Origin: Halalkalibacter wakoensis JCM 9140
GTDB lineage: Bacteria > Bacillota > Bacilli > Bacillales > Bacillaceae_D
Direction of reading: 5' to 3'
DNA length: 64,000 nucleotides
Assembly: GCF_000513095.1 (NCBI RefSeq)
Contig: NZ_BAUT01000012.1
Coordinates: 20,402-84,401, forward strand
A model generated the notes under the pieces. It was not told where the DNA came from. It was given only the letters and a program-made list of their open reading frames with translations, and made no database searches. A program made the translations under genes and the position numbers. Below, piece by piece: positions 1 through 7,821 of the stretch (its first letter is position 1; the number at the start of each line of letters is the position of its first letter).

Positions 1-190
<190 letters not shown>

Positions 191-264
191 TTAAAAAACC
201 TCCTTCTTAAATAGCCCAAGAACTCTTTTGTCATTTTTTTCTACATGTAAAGTATAACACTTTC

Positions 265-315
265 ATGTGAATGATTTCACATACACTCGTGAAAAATATG
301 TGAACTTTTTCACAT
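265..315 (-). promoter_or_regulatory. Two Rex-type operators in the ldh promoter region
   Basis: Two near-identical palindromes, TGTGAATGATTTCACA (266-281) and TGTGAACTTTTTCACA (299-314), both fit TGTGAA-N4-TTCACA. Each is flanked by A and T. They are spaced 33 bp start to start, about three helical turns, so Rex dimers would sit on one face of the DNA. The known Rex consensus in Gram-positives is TTGTGAA-N4-TTCACAA. A possible minus-strand -10 (TATACT, complement of 251-256) lies downstream of the proximal site, which would then cover the -35 region. Repression of ldh when NADH/NAD+ is low is inferred. Confidence 0.8.
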
Positions 316-401
316 GGTAAGGTGCTTGTTTAAAGTTAGTTAAACCACAAAAATTAAAATGTATTATTTATGGACGTGTTTTAATCGAGTAAATAAGAGA
401 A

Positions 402-436
402 GCAAGGATGGAGGGAAACCGCCATCCTTGCTTTTC
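402..436. terminator. Intrinsic terminator downstream of the EamA gene
   Basis: GCAAGGATGG (402-411) pairs perfectly with CCATCCTTGC (422-431) around a 10-base loop. It sits just past the stop of the minus-strand transporter gene. The T-run is better on the plus strand (TTTTCTATT) than on the minus strand (TTCTCTTATT), so its direction is uncertain. Confidence 0.6.
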
Positions 437-444
437 TATTCTAA

Positions 445-1440
445 CTATTTAACATAACTTTTTTCTGTACTTACTTTTCTAGTAAACTTTTCTTTCCAAT
501 GCCTTATTACAAAGACAGGAGTCCAAGCTCGGTTCTCTGGTTTGTTGACAACTAAAATACCAATAATTACAAATAGTAATGAAAGAAAGACGATTGGATT
601 TAGTGTTTCTCCTAAATACCACGCGGATTGAATGACACCAAATACAGGGATAAGGAAGTAATACATGGAAATTTTGCCTACATTATTGTATTTCATGAGT
701 GTATTCCATAAGAAAAATCCAGCCGCTGAAACAAAAGCCAAATAAAGAAGTAAGCCTAATGATTGTTTTGTTATAGTAAGTGGAACAAACCCTGACCCGA
801 CACTACCTACAGTAAGAAGAAAAAGGGAACCTAATAACATTTGATAGGTTGTTAAGTAAAGCGGATGTAGCTTTTTGGCTTTGTTTTTTGCTAAAATACC
901 TCCCATTGCATTAGACATCGCTGCTATTAGTAAGGCAATGGCTCCGAAGCCAAACGAAAATCCAAGACTTCCATTGCCTGTAGCAAGAACGACACCGATA
1001 AAGCCAAATAGTAATCCAATCGTTTTTTGCCAATTTAGACGATCGTTTACATACATGAAATGGGCAATTACAATCGAAAAGAAAGTCGTTGAACCAGTAA
1101 GAATTGAACTTTCAATACCGCTAGTCATACTAACCCCGACATGAAGCATTAAATATTGCAAGGCTGTCTGAAAAAAACCAATTTGGATAATAGCAGGTAG
1201 TGATCCTTGTAAGTAGCGAATATGTCGTTGTTTTAAATAGAGAAATAAGAAAAGCAACAACGATGCGAGAAAAAAGCGATAACCAGCAAATAGGATTTGA
1301 GTATACGTGTCAGTGTCTTCAATCATGAACACCTCATAAGCTATTTTTATTAAAGGAAAAGAACTTCCCCATAAAAAACAAACAAAACAAGCGGTAAGAA
1401 GAATGCCGATTGGACTTGTGAAAAATAGTTTTGCATTCAT
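445..1440 (-). CDS. DMT superfamily transporter (EamA family)
   Basis: This 331-residue, very hydrophobic protein has about ten membrane segments arranged as two EamA repeats. The first repeat carries the typical FLWGSSFPLIKIA segment near the N-terminus and the second ends near LFVIIGILVV. A basic cytoplasmic tail follows. Members export small metabolites such as amino acids or purines across the cell membrane; the substrate cannot be read from sequence. The start ATG follows AGAAAGGAAAGGG. The gene diverges from a LysR regulator 127 bp away, and the shared region contains a T-N11-A palindrome, so control by that regulator is likely (inference). A second, distinct EamA transporter lies at 8574. 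Confidence 0.85.
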   Translation of the reverse strand: MNAKLFFTSPIGILLTACFVCFLWGSSFPLIKIAYEVFMIEDTDTYTQILFAGYRFFLASLLLFLFLYLKQRHIRYLQGSLPAIIQIGFFQTALQYLMLHVGVSMTSGIESSILTGSTTFFSIVIAHFMYVNDRLNWQKTIGLLFGFIGVVLATGNGSLGFSFGFGAIALLIAAMSNAMGGILAKNKAKKLHPLYLTTYQMLLGSLFLLTVGSVGSGFVPLTITKQSLGLLLYLAFVSAAGFFLWNTLMKYNNVGKISMYYFLIPVFGVIQSAWYLGETLNPIVFLSLLFVIIGILVVNKPENRAWTPVFVIRHWKEKFTRKVSTEKSYVK

Positions 1441-1529
1441 TTTATTTCCCTTTCCTTTCTAGATGTTTTACTAAAAATGAGTATATATGGTGTGTTAAGA
1501 TAAGGGAAATGAATGTTTTTGATCATCTG

Positions 1530-1546
1530 CATGAATTTTTTTCATG
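1530..1546. promoter_or_regulatory. Palindrome with LysR-type T-N11-A spacing
   Basis: CATGAA-TTTTT-TTCATG is a perfect inverted repeat. It contains T (1532)-N11-A (1544), the core of LysR-family binding sites. It lies in the divergent region between the EamA transporter and the LysR gene, 22 bp before the preferred LysR start. That position suits autoregulation together with control of the transporter. Confidence 0.5.
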
Positions 1547-1567
1547 TTAAAGCAAGGAGAGAAGAAA

Positions 1568-2434
1568 GTGACGATTACTAGATTCGAAATATTTACTAAA
1601 GTAGTAGAACTTGGAGGGTTGACACGTGCTGGTGATGCCTTAAATTTAACTCAGTCAGCTGTAAGTCATGCCATCTCGAATTTGGAAAAGGAATTTGGTT
1701 TTCCTCTGTTAATCCGAAATCGTGGAGGGATAACGTTAACAAATGAAGGAGAACGAACGCTACGTTATATGAGAGAAATTTTGCAAATGAATGAACAACT
1801 TCAACAAGAAATTGCATCGATTCATGGGTTGGAAGTGGGAACAGTTAGAATTGGTACATTTACAAGTGTCTCAACGAATTGGTTGCCTGATATTATTAAA
1901 CAATTTCAACAAAGCTTTCCTTCTATTAGGTTAAAGCTGTTTGAAGGGAATTATCACGAAATTGAATCGTGGCTAGCAAATGGAAAAATAGATTGTGGCT
2001 TTGTCACACTGCCATCGAATGATGCCTTTCATATTGTTCCTTTGAAAACAGACAGGATGTTATGTATCGTACCAGAGAATCATCCTTATGCCCATCAAGA
2101 GAGAATCATGTTCAAACAAATTGAACAAGAACCTTTTATAATGCAAAAGGTTGGAGGTAACAATGATGTACGGCGAATTTTTGATGAATATCAGGTTCAA
2201 CCATCGATCACGTATGAACTGGCCGACGACCATGCCATCGTATCAATGGTTCAAAACCAATTGGGAATAAGTGTCCTGCCAGAACTTGTTTTACCTAGCA
2301 AACCTGAAGGGCTACGCCTATTAGGGTTAGAGAAAGAAAGCTTTCGCTTAATTGGGATTGCAACGTCTGTACAAATGGCACCCGCAACCAAAAGGTTTAT
2401 TGATTGTGTGAAAACATGGGTAGACCAAACGTAG
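1568..2434 (+). CDS. LysR family transcriptional regulator
   Basis: The N-terminal winged helix-turn-helix occupies about residues 1-60, with the characteristic LTRAGDALNLTQSAVSHAIS recognition region. A LysR substrate-binding domain of two periplasmic-binding-protein-like lobes follows (about residues 85-288, starting near GTVRIGTFTSVSTNWLP). Total length is 288, usual for the family. I start it at GTG 1568, seven bases after AAGGAGA. An in-frame ATG at 1544 has no ribosome binding site and lies inside the palindrome. Divergent orientation to the EamA exporter suggests that it controls that gene in response to the exported compound. The FAH-dsdA pair downstream is a second possible target, because dsdA is LysR-controlled in E. 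coli (DsdC). The effector is unknown. Confidence 0.88.
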   Translation: MTITRFEIFTKVVELGGLTRAGDALNLTQSAVSHAISNLEKEFGFPLLIRNRGGITLTNEGERTLRYMREILQMNEQLQQEIASIHGLEVGTVRIGTFTSVSTNWLPDIIKQFQQSFPSIRLKLFEGNYHEIESWLANGKIDCGFVTLPSNDAFHIVPLKTDRMLCIVPENHPYAHQERIMFKQIEQEPFIMQKVGGNNDVRRIFDEYQVQPSITYELADDHAIVSMVQNQLGISVLPELVLPSKPEGLRLLGLEKESFRLIGIATSVQMAPATKRFIDCVKTWVDQT

Positions 2435-2531
2435 CGTGATTGTTTAGAAAATTTAAAATTGTAAATAAAACAAAGCTTTCATATAATATAGTCAAGCGTT
2501 AGTTATGTTTATAAAAGAAGAACATACGAAA

Positions 2532-2644
2532 GAGCGCCGCAAAGGACGCTCTCTTGTAGAAAGGAGAGGGAAATGAATCAGCGTGATGCTTGTCTAGGTG
2601 AGTGAAAAGGTCACACCAACTGTTAGCTGATCTAAGGTACCTCG
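2532..2644 (+). other. Structured leader upstream of the FAH-dsdA operon
   Basis: The 329-bp gap 2435-2763 holds no long gene but shows several pairings. GAGCGCC and GGACGCTC (2532-2553) form a bulged hairpin that could end the LysR transcript. ATCAGC (2577-2582) can pair with GCTGAT (2626-2631) and encloses GGT-GA-GTGA/TCAC-ACC (2597-2617). ACCTC (2639-2643) can pair with GAGGT downstream. A ten-codon ORF with a strong ribosome binding site sits inside. I recognise no riboswitch class. The structure is seen in the sequence; a regulatory role is inferred. Confidence 0.3.
2573..2605 (+). CDS. Possible 10-residue leader peptide
   Basis: The ORF reads MNQRDACLGE and stops with TGA. Its ATG comes three bases after AAAGGAGAGGG, one of the strongest ribosome binding sites in the area, which is odd for a chance ORF in a gap. 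It starts inside the left arm of the ATCAGC/GCTGAT pairing, so ribosome occupancy could change folding of the FAH-dsdA leader. No homology can be claimed for a peptide this short. Confidence 0.25.
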   Translation: MNQRDACLGE

Positions 2645-2763
2645 TTTGGAGGTTAATACATCATATGTAAAGAAAGAAAAAATGAATAAGTAAGAGCGGA
2701 AGTAATGAAAGAACAAACGAATGTACTATATTTTACTACTATCCATTTTGGAGGATGACAAAC

Positions 2764-3666
2764 ATGCACTTTATTACATACGAATTGGAGAACAAATCCG
2801 TTGTAGGATTAAAAATAAACGATCAAGCCGTACACATACAAGCACTTGCTAAGCATTATGAAGAAGAGGAAATACCATCTTATTTAGAAAATATGAAAAC
2901 GATCATTGAAGCAGGCGAAGAGGCTTTAGCATATATCAATCAGCTAAAGGAGTATTATGTAACAAATAAAAAAGTGCAGTCGGTTGTTTCCACTCATTTG
3001 GACGATGTTAAATGGAGAGCTCCAATTGAAAACCCTGGAAAAGTCGTTTGTGTTGGAAATAATTATATGGATCACTGCATTGAACAAAATGTTGAACCTC
3101 CTAAACAACCACTTATCTTCTCAAAATGGCCATCTTGTTTGATTGCAAATGGAGAAGAAATCGAATTACCGGAAGAGTCTAAACAAGTAGATTTTGAAGC
3201 AGAGTTAGCGGTTGTGATTGGAAAAAAGGGCAAACATATTTCTGAAGAAGAGGCAGTAGACTACATATTTGGTTATACAATCATGAATGATGTTAGTGCT
3301 AGAGATGTTCAATTTGGCGACGGTCAATGGGTGAGAGGAAAATCATTTGATACATTTGCACCTTTGGGCCCTGTATTAGTAAGCAAAGATGAAATTACTG
3401 ACCCACAAAATTTGGATATTAAGTTGACGGTAAATGACACAGTTTATCAAGATTCAAATACGAAACAAATGATTTTTTCCATTCCATATATTATTGCCTA
3501 TTTGTCAAAAGGATTTACATTTGAACCTGGTGACATTGTTGCAACAGGTACACCACATGGCGTTGGTGTATTTAGAAACCCTGCTGTGTTTTTGCAGAAA
3601 GGTGATGTGTGCTCAATTGAAATTGATCAAATAGGAACGTTACAGAATAAAGTGAATGAGGGATGA
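2764..3666 (+). CDS. Fumarylacetoacetate hydrolase family protein
   Basis: The protein has 300 residues. A short N-terminal domain precedes the FAH fold (about residues 90-295). The fold opens with KVVCVGNNYMDHC and carries the acidic metal ligands in VDFEAELAVVIGKKGK. It also has the conserved GYTIMNDVSARDVQ and GDIVATGTPHGVG segments. Family members cleave or decarboxylate 1,3-dicarbonyl acids with Mg2+ or Mn2+, for example acylpyruvate hydrolases, oxaloacetate decarboxylases and homoprotocatechuate isomerases. The exact substrate is not determinable here. I start at ATG 2764, nine bases after GGAGG, not at ATG 2755, which abuts the ribosome binding site. The gene is 45 bp from dsdA and probably co-transcribed with it, so a shared amino-acid or hydroxy-acid catabolic role is plausible. 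Confidence 0.85.
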   Translation: MHFITYELENKSVVGLKINDQAVHIQALAKHYEEEEIPSYLENMKTIIEAGEEALAYINQLKEYYVTNKKVQSVVSTHLDDVKWRAPIENPGKVVCVGNNYMDHCIEQNVEPPKQPLIFSKWPSCLIANGEEIELPEESKQVDFEAELAVVIGKKGKHISEEEAVDYIFGYTIMNDVSARDVQFGDGQWVRGKSFDTFAPLGPVLVSKDEITDPQNLDIKLTVNDTVYQDSNTKQMIFSIPYIIAYLSKGFTFEPGDIVATGTPHGVGVFRNPAVFLQKGDVCSIEIDQIGTLQNKVNEG

Positions 3667-3711
3667 CGAAAAGTTCTTAACATCAATCTAATAAAAAGGG
3701 GGTAAGATCAC

Positions 3712-5061
3712 GTGAATCAGAAAGAAAAGCAAGAGTTAATCAAACAACACCCGTTGCTAGAAACATTAATACGTAAGGAACCTGTGTTCTGGCAGAACCC
3801 TTTGCTAGACTTTCAAGCTAGCTTGAAAGTCGCTAACAATGGGATCAATATGATTGAGGATGCTGCACGAAGATTTGAGCGTTTTCGCGCCTTTTTTTCA
3901 GCTGCTTACACAGAATATGAAAAGTTAGATGGCAAAGTGGAGTCACCTCTAGTTATGCTTCCTTATATGCAAAAGGCATTAGAAGAGGAGAGCGGGCAAC
4001 GATTACTTGGCAAATTATTATTAAAAAGAGATGACCAGTTGCCGGTCGCCGGTTCGATTAAAGCTCGAGGCGGTTTTCATGAAGTATGTAAAATTGCTGA
4101 AGAGTTAGCATTTAAGCACGGCTTATTGCGAGATGAAAAGGACGATTATTCAAAGTTGCTAACTGAGGATGCGCGCTCTCTTTTTTCACAATATTCTATT
4201 GCTGTTGGATCAACTGGAAATTTAGGTTTAAGTATTGGGATATTAAGTAGGAAATTTGGGTTCAATGTTTCTGTTCATATGTCTGCAGATGCGAAATACT
4301 GGAAAAAAGAGTTGTTGCGAAACGAAGGGGCGGTCGTAAAAGAGTATAATACTGATTTTAGCAAAGCTTTGGAAAGTGGGAGAATTCGATGTCAATCTGA
4401 GACAAATTGTTACTTTATAGACGATGAAAATTCTGTCTCACTTTTTGCTGGTTATTCTGTTGCAGCTCTTCAGGTAAAAGAGGAACTTGCTCAAATGGAC
4501 ATTCATATCGACGACGACCATCCTTTATTTGTTTATCTTCCTTGTGGTGTAGGAGGTGGTCCGGGTGGAGTTACATTTGGATTGAAGCATGTGTTTGGGA
4601 AAGCTGTACATTGCTTTTTTGCGGAACCAACACATTCTCCTTCCATGCTAGTAGGTGTTATGACAAGAAAACATAGTGATGTTTCTGTACAAGATTTTGG
4701 GATTGATAACAAAACAGAAGCTGATGGTTTAGCTGTAGGAAGACCGTCTGCTTTTGTAGGGAAACGAATGGAGCCATTGTTAAGCGGGGTCTTTACGGTA
4801 GAAGACGACGAGTTGTTCCGCAAGCTTTCAATGCTTTATCAAACAGAGAACAAATTCTTAGAACCATCTGCGCTAGCTGGTATGAACGGTCCGATCTTAG
4901 TTGAGCAATCGGACTATCTAGCAAAACATGGTTTGCAGAACAAACGTAATGCTATTTCGCATCTTGTTTGGGGAACGGGTGGGAGTCTTGTTCCAACGGA
5001 GATCGTGAACCAACTGATTGAGAAAGGAAACTTACTCAACGCAAAAAAGACGAAAAGGTGA
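3712..5061 (+). CDS. dsdA: D-serine ammonia-lyase (D-serine dehydratase)
   Basis: This 449-residue PLP enzyme converts D-serine to pyruvate and ammonia. The Schiff-base lysine lies in SIKARGGFHE (about residue 118). The phosphate-binding glycine loop is GVGGGPGGVTFG, and GSTGNLGLSIG binds the substrate carboxylate side. Length and the C-terminal HLVWGTGGSLVP block fit DsdA rather than threonine dehydratase. GTG 3712 follows AAAAAGGGGGT at good spacing. The partner FAH gene lies 45 bp upstream. The last codons form one arm of a terminator hairpin shared with the convergent DUF3006 gene, with no intergenic base between the two stop codons. D-serine detoxification or catabolism is the expected role. 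Confidence 0.93.
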   Translation: MNQKEKQELIKQHPLLETLIRKEPVFWQNPLLDFQASLKVANNGINMIEDAARRFERFRAFFSAAYTEYEKLDGKVESPLVMLPYMQKALEEESGQRLLGKLLLKRDDQLPVAGSIKARGGFHEVCKIAEELAFKHGLLRDEKDDYSKLLTEDARSLFSQYSIAVGSTGNLGLSIGILSRKFGFNVSVHMSADAKYWKKELLRNEGAVVKEYNTDFSKALESGRIRCQSETNCYFIDDENSVSLFAGYSVAALQVKEELAQMDIHIDDDHPLFVYLPCGVGGGPGGVTFGLKHVFGKAVHCFFAEPTHSPSMLVGVMTRKHSDVSVQDFGIDNKTEADGLAVGRPSAFVGKRMEPLLSGVFTVEDDELFRKLSMLYQTENKFLEPSALAGMNGPILVEQSDYLAKHGLQNKRNAISHLVWGTGGSLVPTEIVNQLIEKGNLLNAKKTKR

Positions 5062-5081
5062 TTATTCACCTTTTCGTCTTT
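5046..5081. terminator. Bidirectional terminator shared by two convergent genes
   Basis: The left arm AAAGACGAAAAGGTGA (5046-5061) pairs with its complement, TCACCTTTTCGTCTTT (5066-5081), around TTAT. The A-rich and T-rich flanks give U-runs on both strands. The hairpin contains the stop codons of dsdA (5059-5061) and the DUF3006 gene (complement of 5062-5064). Confidence 0.85.
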
Positions 5082-5337
5082 GAAATCGGCTTTGTTTTTG
5101 GCTTGCTTTTACTTGTTGAAGCTTATCGGCGATTCCTCTTCGTCTTGATTTGGTTTCTGCTTCATCAATTTCAATAGTTTGGACAACTTCATCTTTGATT
5201 TCTAATTGAAACCAAGTGCCCACTTTACTGCCAGAAGGAAGTTTTGACTGATCAATAACTATTTCTTTCTTGAGACTTTCTACTAATATTACAGCCTTTT
5301 TTTGATCGACAATGCGGTCCATTACGCCTTTTACCAT
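5062..5337 (-). CDS. DUF3006 domain protein
   Basis: This 91-residue protein begins MVKGVMDRIVDQKKAVILVE and continues with a small beta-rich segment (KLPSGSKVGTWFQLEI), the DUF3006 pattern. A basic C-terminal tail follows. The family has no established biochemical function but is often encoded beside secreted metallo-beta-lactamase-fold proteins, as it is here. I start at the ATG whose first base is 5337, eight bases after GGAGG. A longer in-frame start at 5352 would put the ribosome binding site inside the coding region. It follows the MBL/HhH gene by 4 bp on the same strand, so the two are translationally close and probably function together. Confidence 0.75.
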   Translation of the reverse strand: MVKGVMDRIVDQKKAVILVESLKKEIVIDQSKLPSGSKVGTWFQLEIKDEVVQTIEIDEAETKSRRRGIADKLQQVKASQKQSRFQRRKGE

Positions 5338-5341
5338 TTCA

Positions 5342-6481
5342 TTATCCTCCAATACAAGCGATATTTTCTTCTAAAATGTCAGCTAATCTTCCTGGTCCGA
5401 TTCCTTTAATCTTTTCTAAATCGTCTATCGTTTCGAATGGGCGTAAATCTAGTATTGTCGCTGCCCGTTCTGAACCGATATGAACGATGGCTTCTAGTTC
5501 TTCAAGATCAGCCCTGTTAATATCAATACAAGAGAGTCGAGGGCTTTCTTCTTTGGAAGCTGCCGATTGCCTGTTTTGCTCGTTAGCAACAAAGGGGTAA
5601 TCTGTTTCGCTTGTGGTTATGGAATATGTTTTTCCATCTGTCGAAACGATTATCGTTCCATGAACGTATGTTACAAATAAGTCAATATTCGCCTCTTGAA
5701 CTCTTGTTACTACTTCTTCGTGAGGATGCCCATATTGATTATCCTTGCCTGCAGAAATAACAGCAACTTCAGGGTTCACTTTTTGCAAAAAAGCAGGAAT
5801 AGTCGATGTATTAGATCCATGGTGTCCAAGCTGTAAAACTGTTGCATCTAGTTCATGACCACGGTCAATCATCGCTTGTTCTGTTTGTTCTTCTGCATCT
5901 CCTGTAAAAAGAAAGGATACATCTCCAAATAAAGCACGTAAAGAAATGGAACCTTCATGAACGTCACCTGTGAGCTTAATAGGATTGATGATTTCTATCA
6001 CCAGTGGTCCGATCTCATAAACTTCATTAGCACGTGGTTCATGATAATCTACGCCACTTTCAATAATAGATTCTAAAACTCTTTCGAATGTTTGCGAATT
6101 TGCTTCATCCCCCGACATCCATACTTCTGTCACATCAAATTGAGCTAAAAGTTGGTCTAACTGACCGATATGATCGGCGTGGGGATGTGTCCCGATTATG
6201 ATATCTAGATGTGTAACTTCATGTTCTTTTAAGTAGGTAACAACATCGCTATCATTCCAATTACCAGCGTCAATTAGGATGTAGTAAGATTGTTCATTCT
6301 CGTAAAACTCAAGTAATGTTGCATCAGCTTGACCAACATTTATATAATGAACAAGCAACTCGCTTGGATGTTTAATTGCTTCAAGAGTGGTACCTTCTGT
6401 ATCTGTCGAAGAAGAGGTTCCACACCCACTTAAAAATAGAAATATAATTAGATAGAAAATAATAGAAAATGTGTTACGCAT
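5342..6481 (-). CDS. Secreted metallo-beta-lactamase-fold lipoprotein with C-terminal helix-hairpin-helix domain
   Basis: The protein has 379 residues. Residues 1-20 are a lipoprotein signal ending LFLSGC, with Cys20 as the lipidation site. Residues 42-290 are an MBL fold with HYINVGQADATLL, the metal motif THPHADH (98-104), FLFTGDAEEQ and LGHHGSNTST. This is the arrangement of the C-terminal hydrolase domain of the competence protein ComEC. Residues 320-379 hold two helix-hairpin-helix motifs (INRADLEELEAIVHIG and LEKIKGIGPGRLADIL) like the DNA-binding part of ComEA. A surface-anchored DNA-binding nuclease or phosphodiesterase is inferred. The ATG at 6481 follows GGAGG by five bases. The DUF3006 gene follows 4 bp downstream. 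Confidence 0.85.
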   Translation of the reverse strand: MRNTFSIIFYLIIFLFLSGCGTSSSTDTEGTTLEAIKHPSELLVHYINVGQADATLLEFYENEQSYYILIDAGNWNDSDVVTYLKEHEVTHLDIIIGTHPHADHIGQLDQLLAQFDVTEVWMSGDEANSQTFERVLESIIESGVDYHEPRANEVYEIGPLVIEIINPIKLTGDVHEGSISLRALFGDVSFLFTGDAEEQTEQAMIDRGHELDATVLQLGHHGSNTSTIPAFLQKVNPEVAVISAGKDNQYGHPHEEVVTRVQEANIDLFVTYVHGTIIVSTDGKTYSITTSETDYPFVANEQNRQSAASKEESPRLSCIDINRADLEELEAIVHIGSERAATILDLRPFETIDDLEKIKGIGPGRLADILEENIACIGG

Positions 6482-6639
6482 ACATACCTCCAATGGTGAC
6501 TGATCAATCATCTCGGTTAATTATAACGAAGATTCCATAGTCCTGCATGTTTCATGTTAAAATGGAGAAAGTTCGTTTGAAATTTGTCTTTAAACCATAT
6601 GTAATAAAGTCATAGAAAAAGGTAAATGAGGAGAAAAAG

Positions 6640-7654
6640 ATGATTGATTTACGAAGTGATACGGTAACCAAACCAATAGAGGCTATGAGAAAGGCGATGT
6701 ATGAAGCAGAAGTTGGCGACGATGTGTATAAAGAAGATTCAACTGTTAACAAGTTAGAAGAATTGGCTGCTGATATACTTGGAAAAGAAAAAGCTCTTTT
6801 TGTTACAAGTGGAACACAGGGGAATCAAATAGCTGTATTGACTCATTGTGTAAGAGGGAATGAAGTGTTGTTAGAAGAAAATTCTCATATTTTTTACTAT
6901 GAAGGTGGAGCCATTTCTGCTTTTGCTGGTGTTCAAACACGTACGCTTCCTAGTAGAGATGGGGCGATGGACTCTAACGGTCGAGTCCGCTATACGTGGA
7001 AATGATATACATGAACCTGAGACTGGATTAATTTGTTTGGAAAATACTCATAATCGTGCAGGTGGCGCGATTGTGCCGGTCTCGAATATGGAGGCAGTTT
7101 ATAAAGTTGCAAAAGAAAACCAAGTTCCGGTTCATTTAGATGGAGCCCGTTTATTTAATGCAGCTGTGGCAGAACGGAAATTGGTTAAAGACTATACACA
7201 GTATACAAGCACCGTACAAATTTGTTTATCAAAAGGACTAGGAGCCCCTGTCGGATCAATTATTGCAGGGAGCGAATCGTTCATAGAGAAAGCACGTAAA
7301 TGGAGAAAAAGATTAGGCGGAGGGTTGCGTCAAGCCGGAGTACTCGCTGCTCCAGGTATTATTGCCTTAACCGACATGGTTGAGCGTTTAGAGGATGATC
7401 ATATTCATGCAAAGCGTTTGGCTAATGGCATAAGAAACATAGAAGGTCTTTCGGTTATAAATAAAGTTGATACCAATATCATTTTAGTTGATACGTCAGA
7501 AAAAGGACTGTCATCAAAGGTCTACATCGAGCGCTTAAAAGAAAAGGGGGTGCGGGCTGTTTCTTTTGGTCCGACCACCGTAAGACTAACGACTCATCAT
7601 CAAGTTACGAAAGAACAAATTGATAAAGTGTTATTCGTTATGCAAGGGATTTAA
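6640..7654 (+). pseudogene. ltaE: Low-specificity L-threonine aldolase, frameshifted
   Basis: The gene is read in two frames. Bases 6640-6980 encode the N-terminus ([35 protein letters not shown]) and the second frame resumes at about 6981 ([20 protein letters not shown]). It continues through the PLP-lysine region CLSKGLGAPVGS to the normal C-terminus at 7654. The joint lies in AACGGTCGAG near 6978-6984; one extra base, or two missing ones, restores a full enzyme of about 337 residues. Threonine aldolase splits L-threonine to glycine and acetaldehyde. All catalytic motifs are intact and codon use is normal on both sides, so a sequencing indel or a very recent mutation is more likely than an old pseudogene. 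Confidence 0.85.
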
Positions 7655-7660
7655 TTTAGT

Positions 7661-7726
7661 AAAAGACACTAAAAACGTTGTGGGGTTCGGGTAAAGACCC
7701 ATTTACAATGTTTTGGTGTCTTTTTT
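7661..7726 (+). terminator. Intrinsic terminator after ltaE
   Basis: AAAAGACACTAAAAACGTTGT pairs, with interior mismatches, with ACAATGTTTTGGTGTCTTTT and runs into T6. It lies directly after the stop codon at 7654. Confidence 0.75.
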
Positions 7727-7821
7727 ACTAATTGAATTTCGAAAAATTAAAGACTATGTATGTTACTAAAAGTAGAATTATATATATAGGTATAACAAAG
7801 AAAACGGAAGGCGGGGATCAT

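Noticed and set aside
1544..1567. Upstream ATG start for the LysR gene
   Set aside because: No ribosome binding site and it lies inside a palindrome; GTG 1568 has AAGGAGA at seven bases.
2532..2763. T-box, SAM, purine or glycine riboswitch before the FAH gene
   Set aside because: None of the conserved cores of these classes is present; left as an unknown structured leader.
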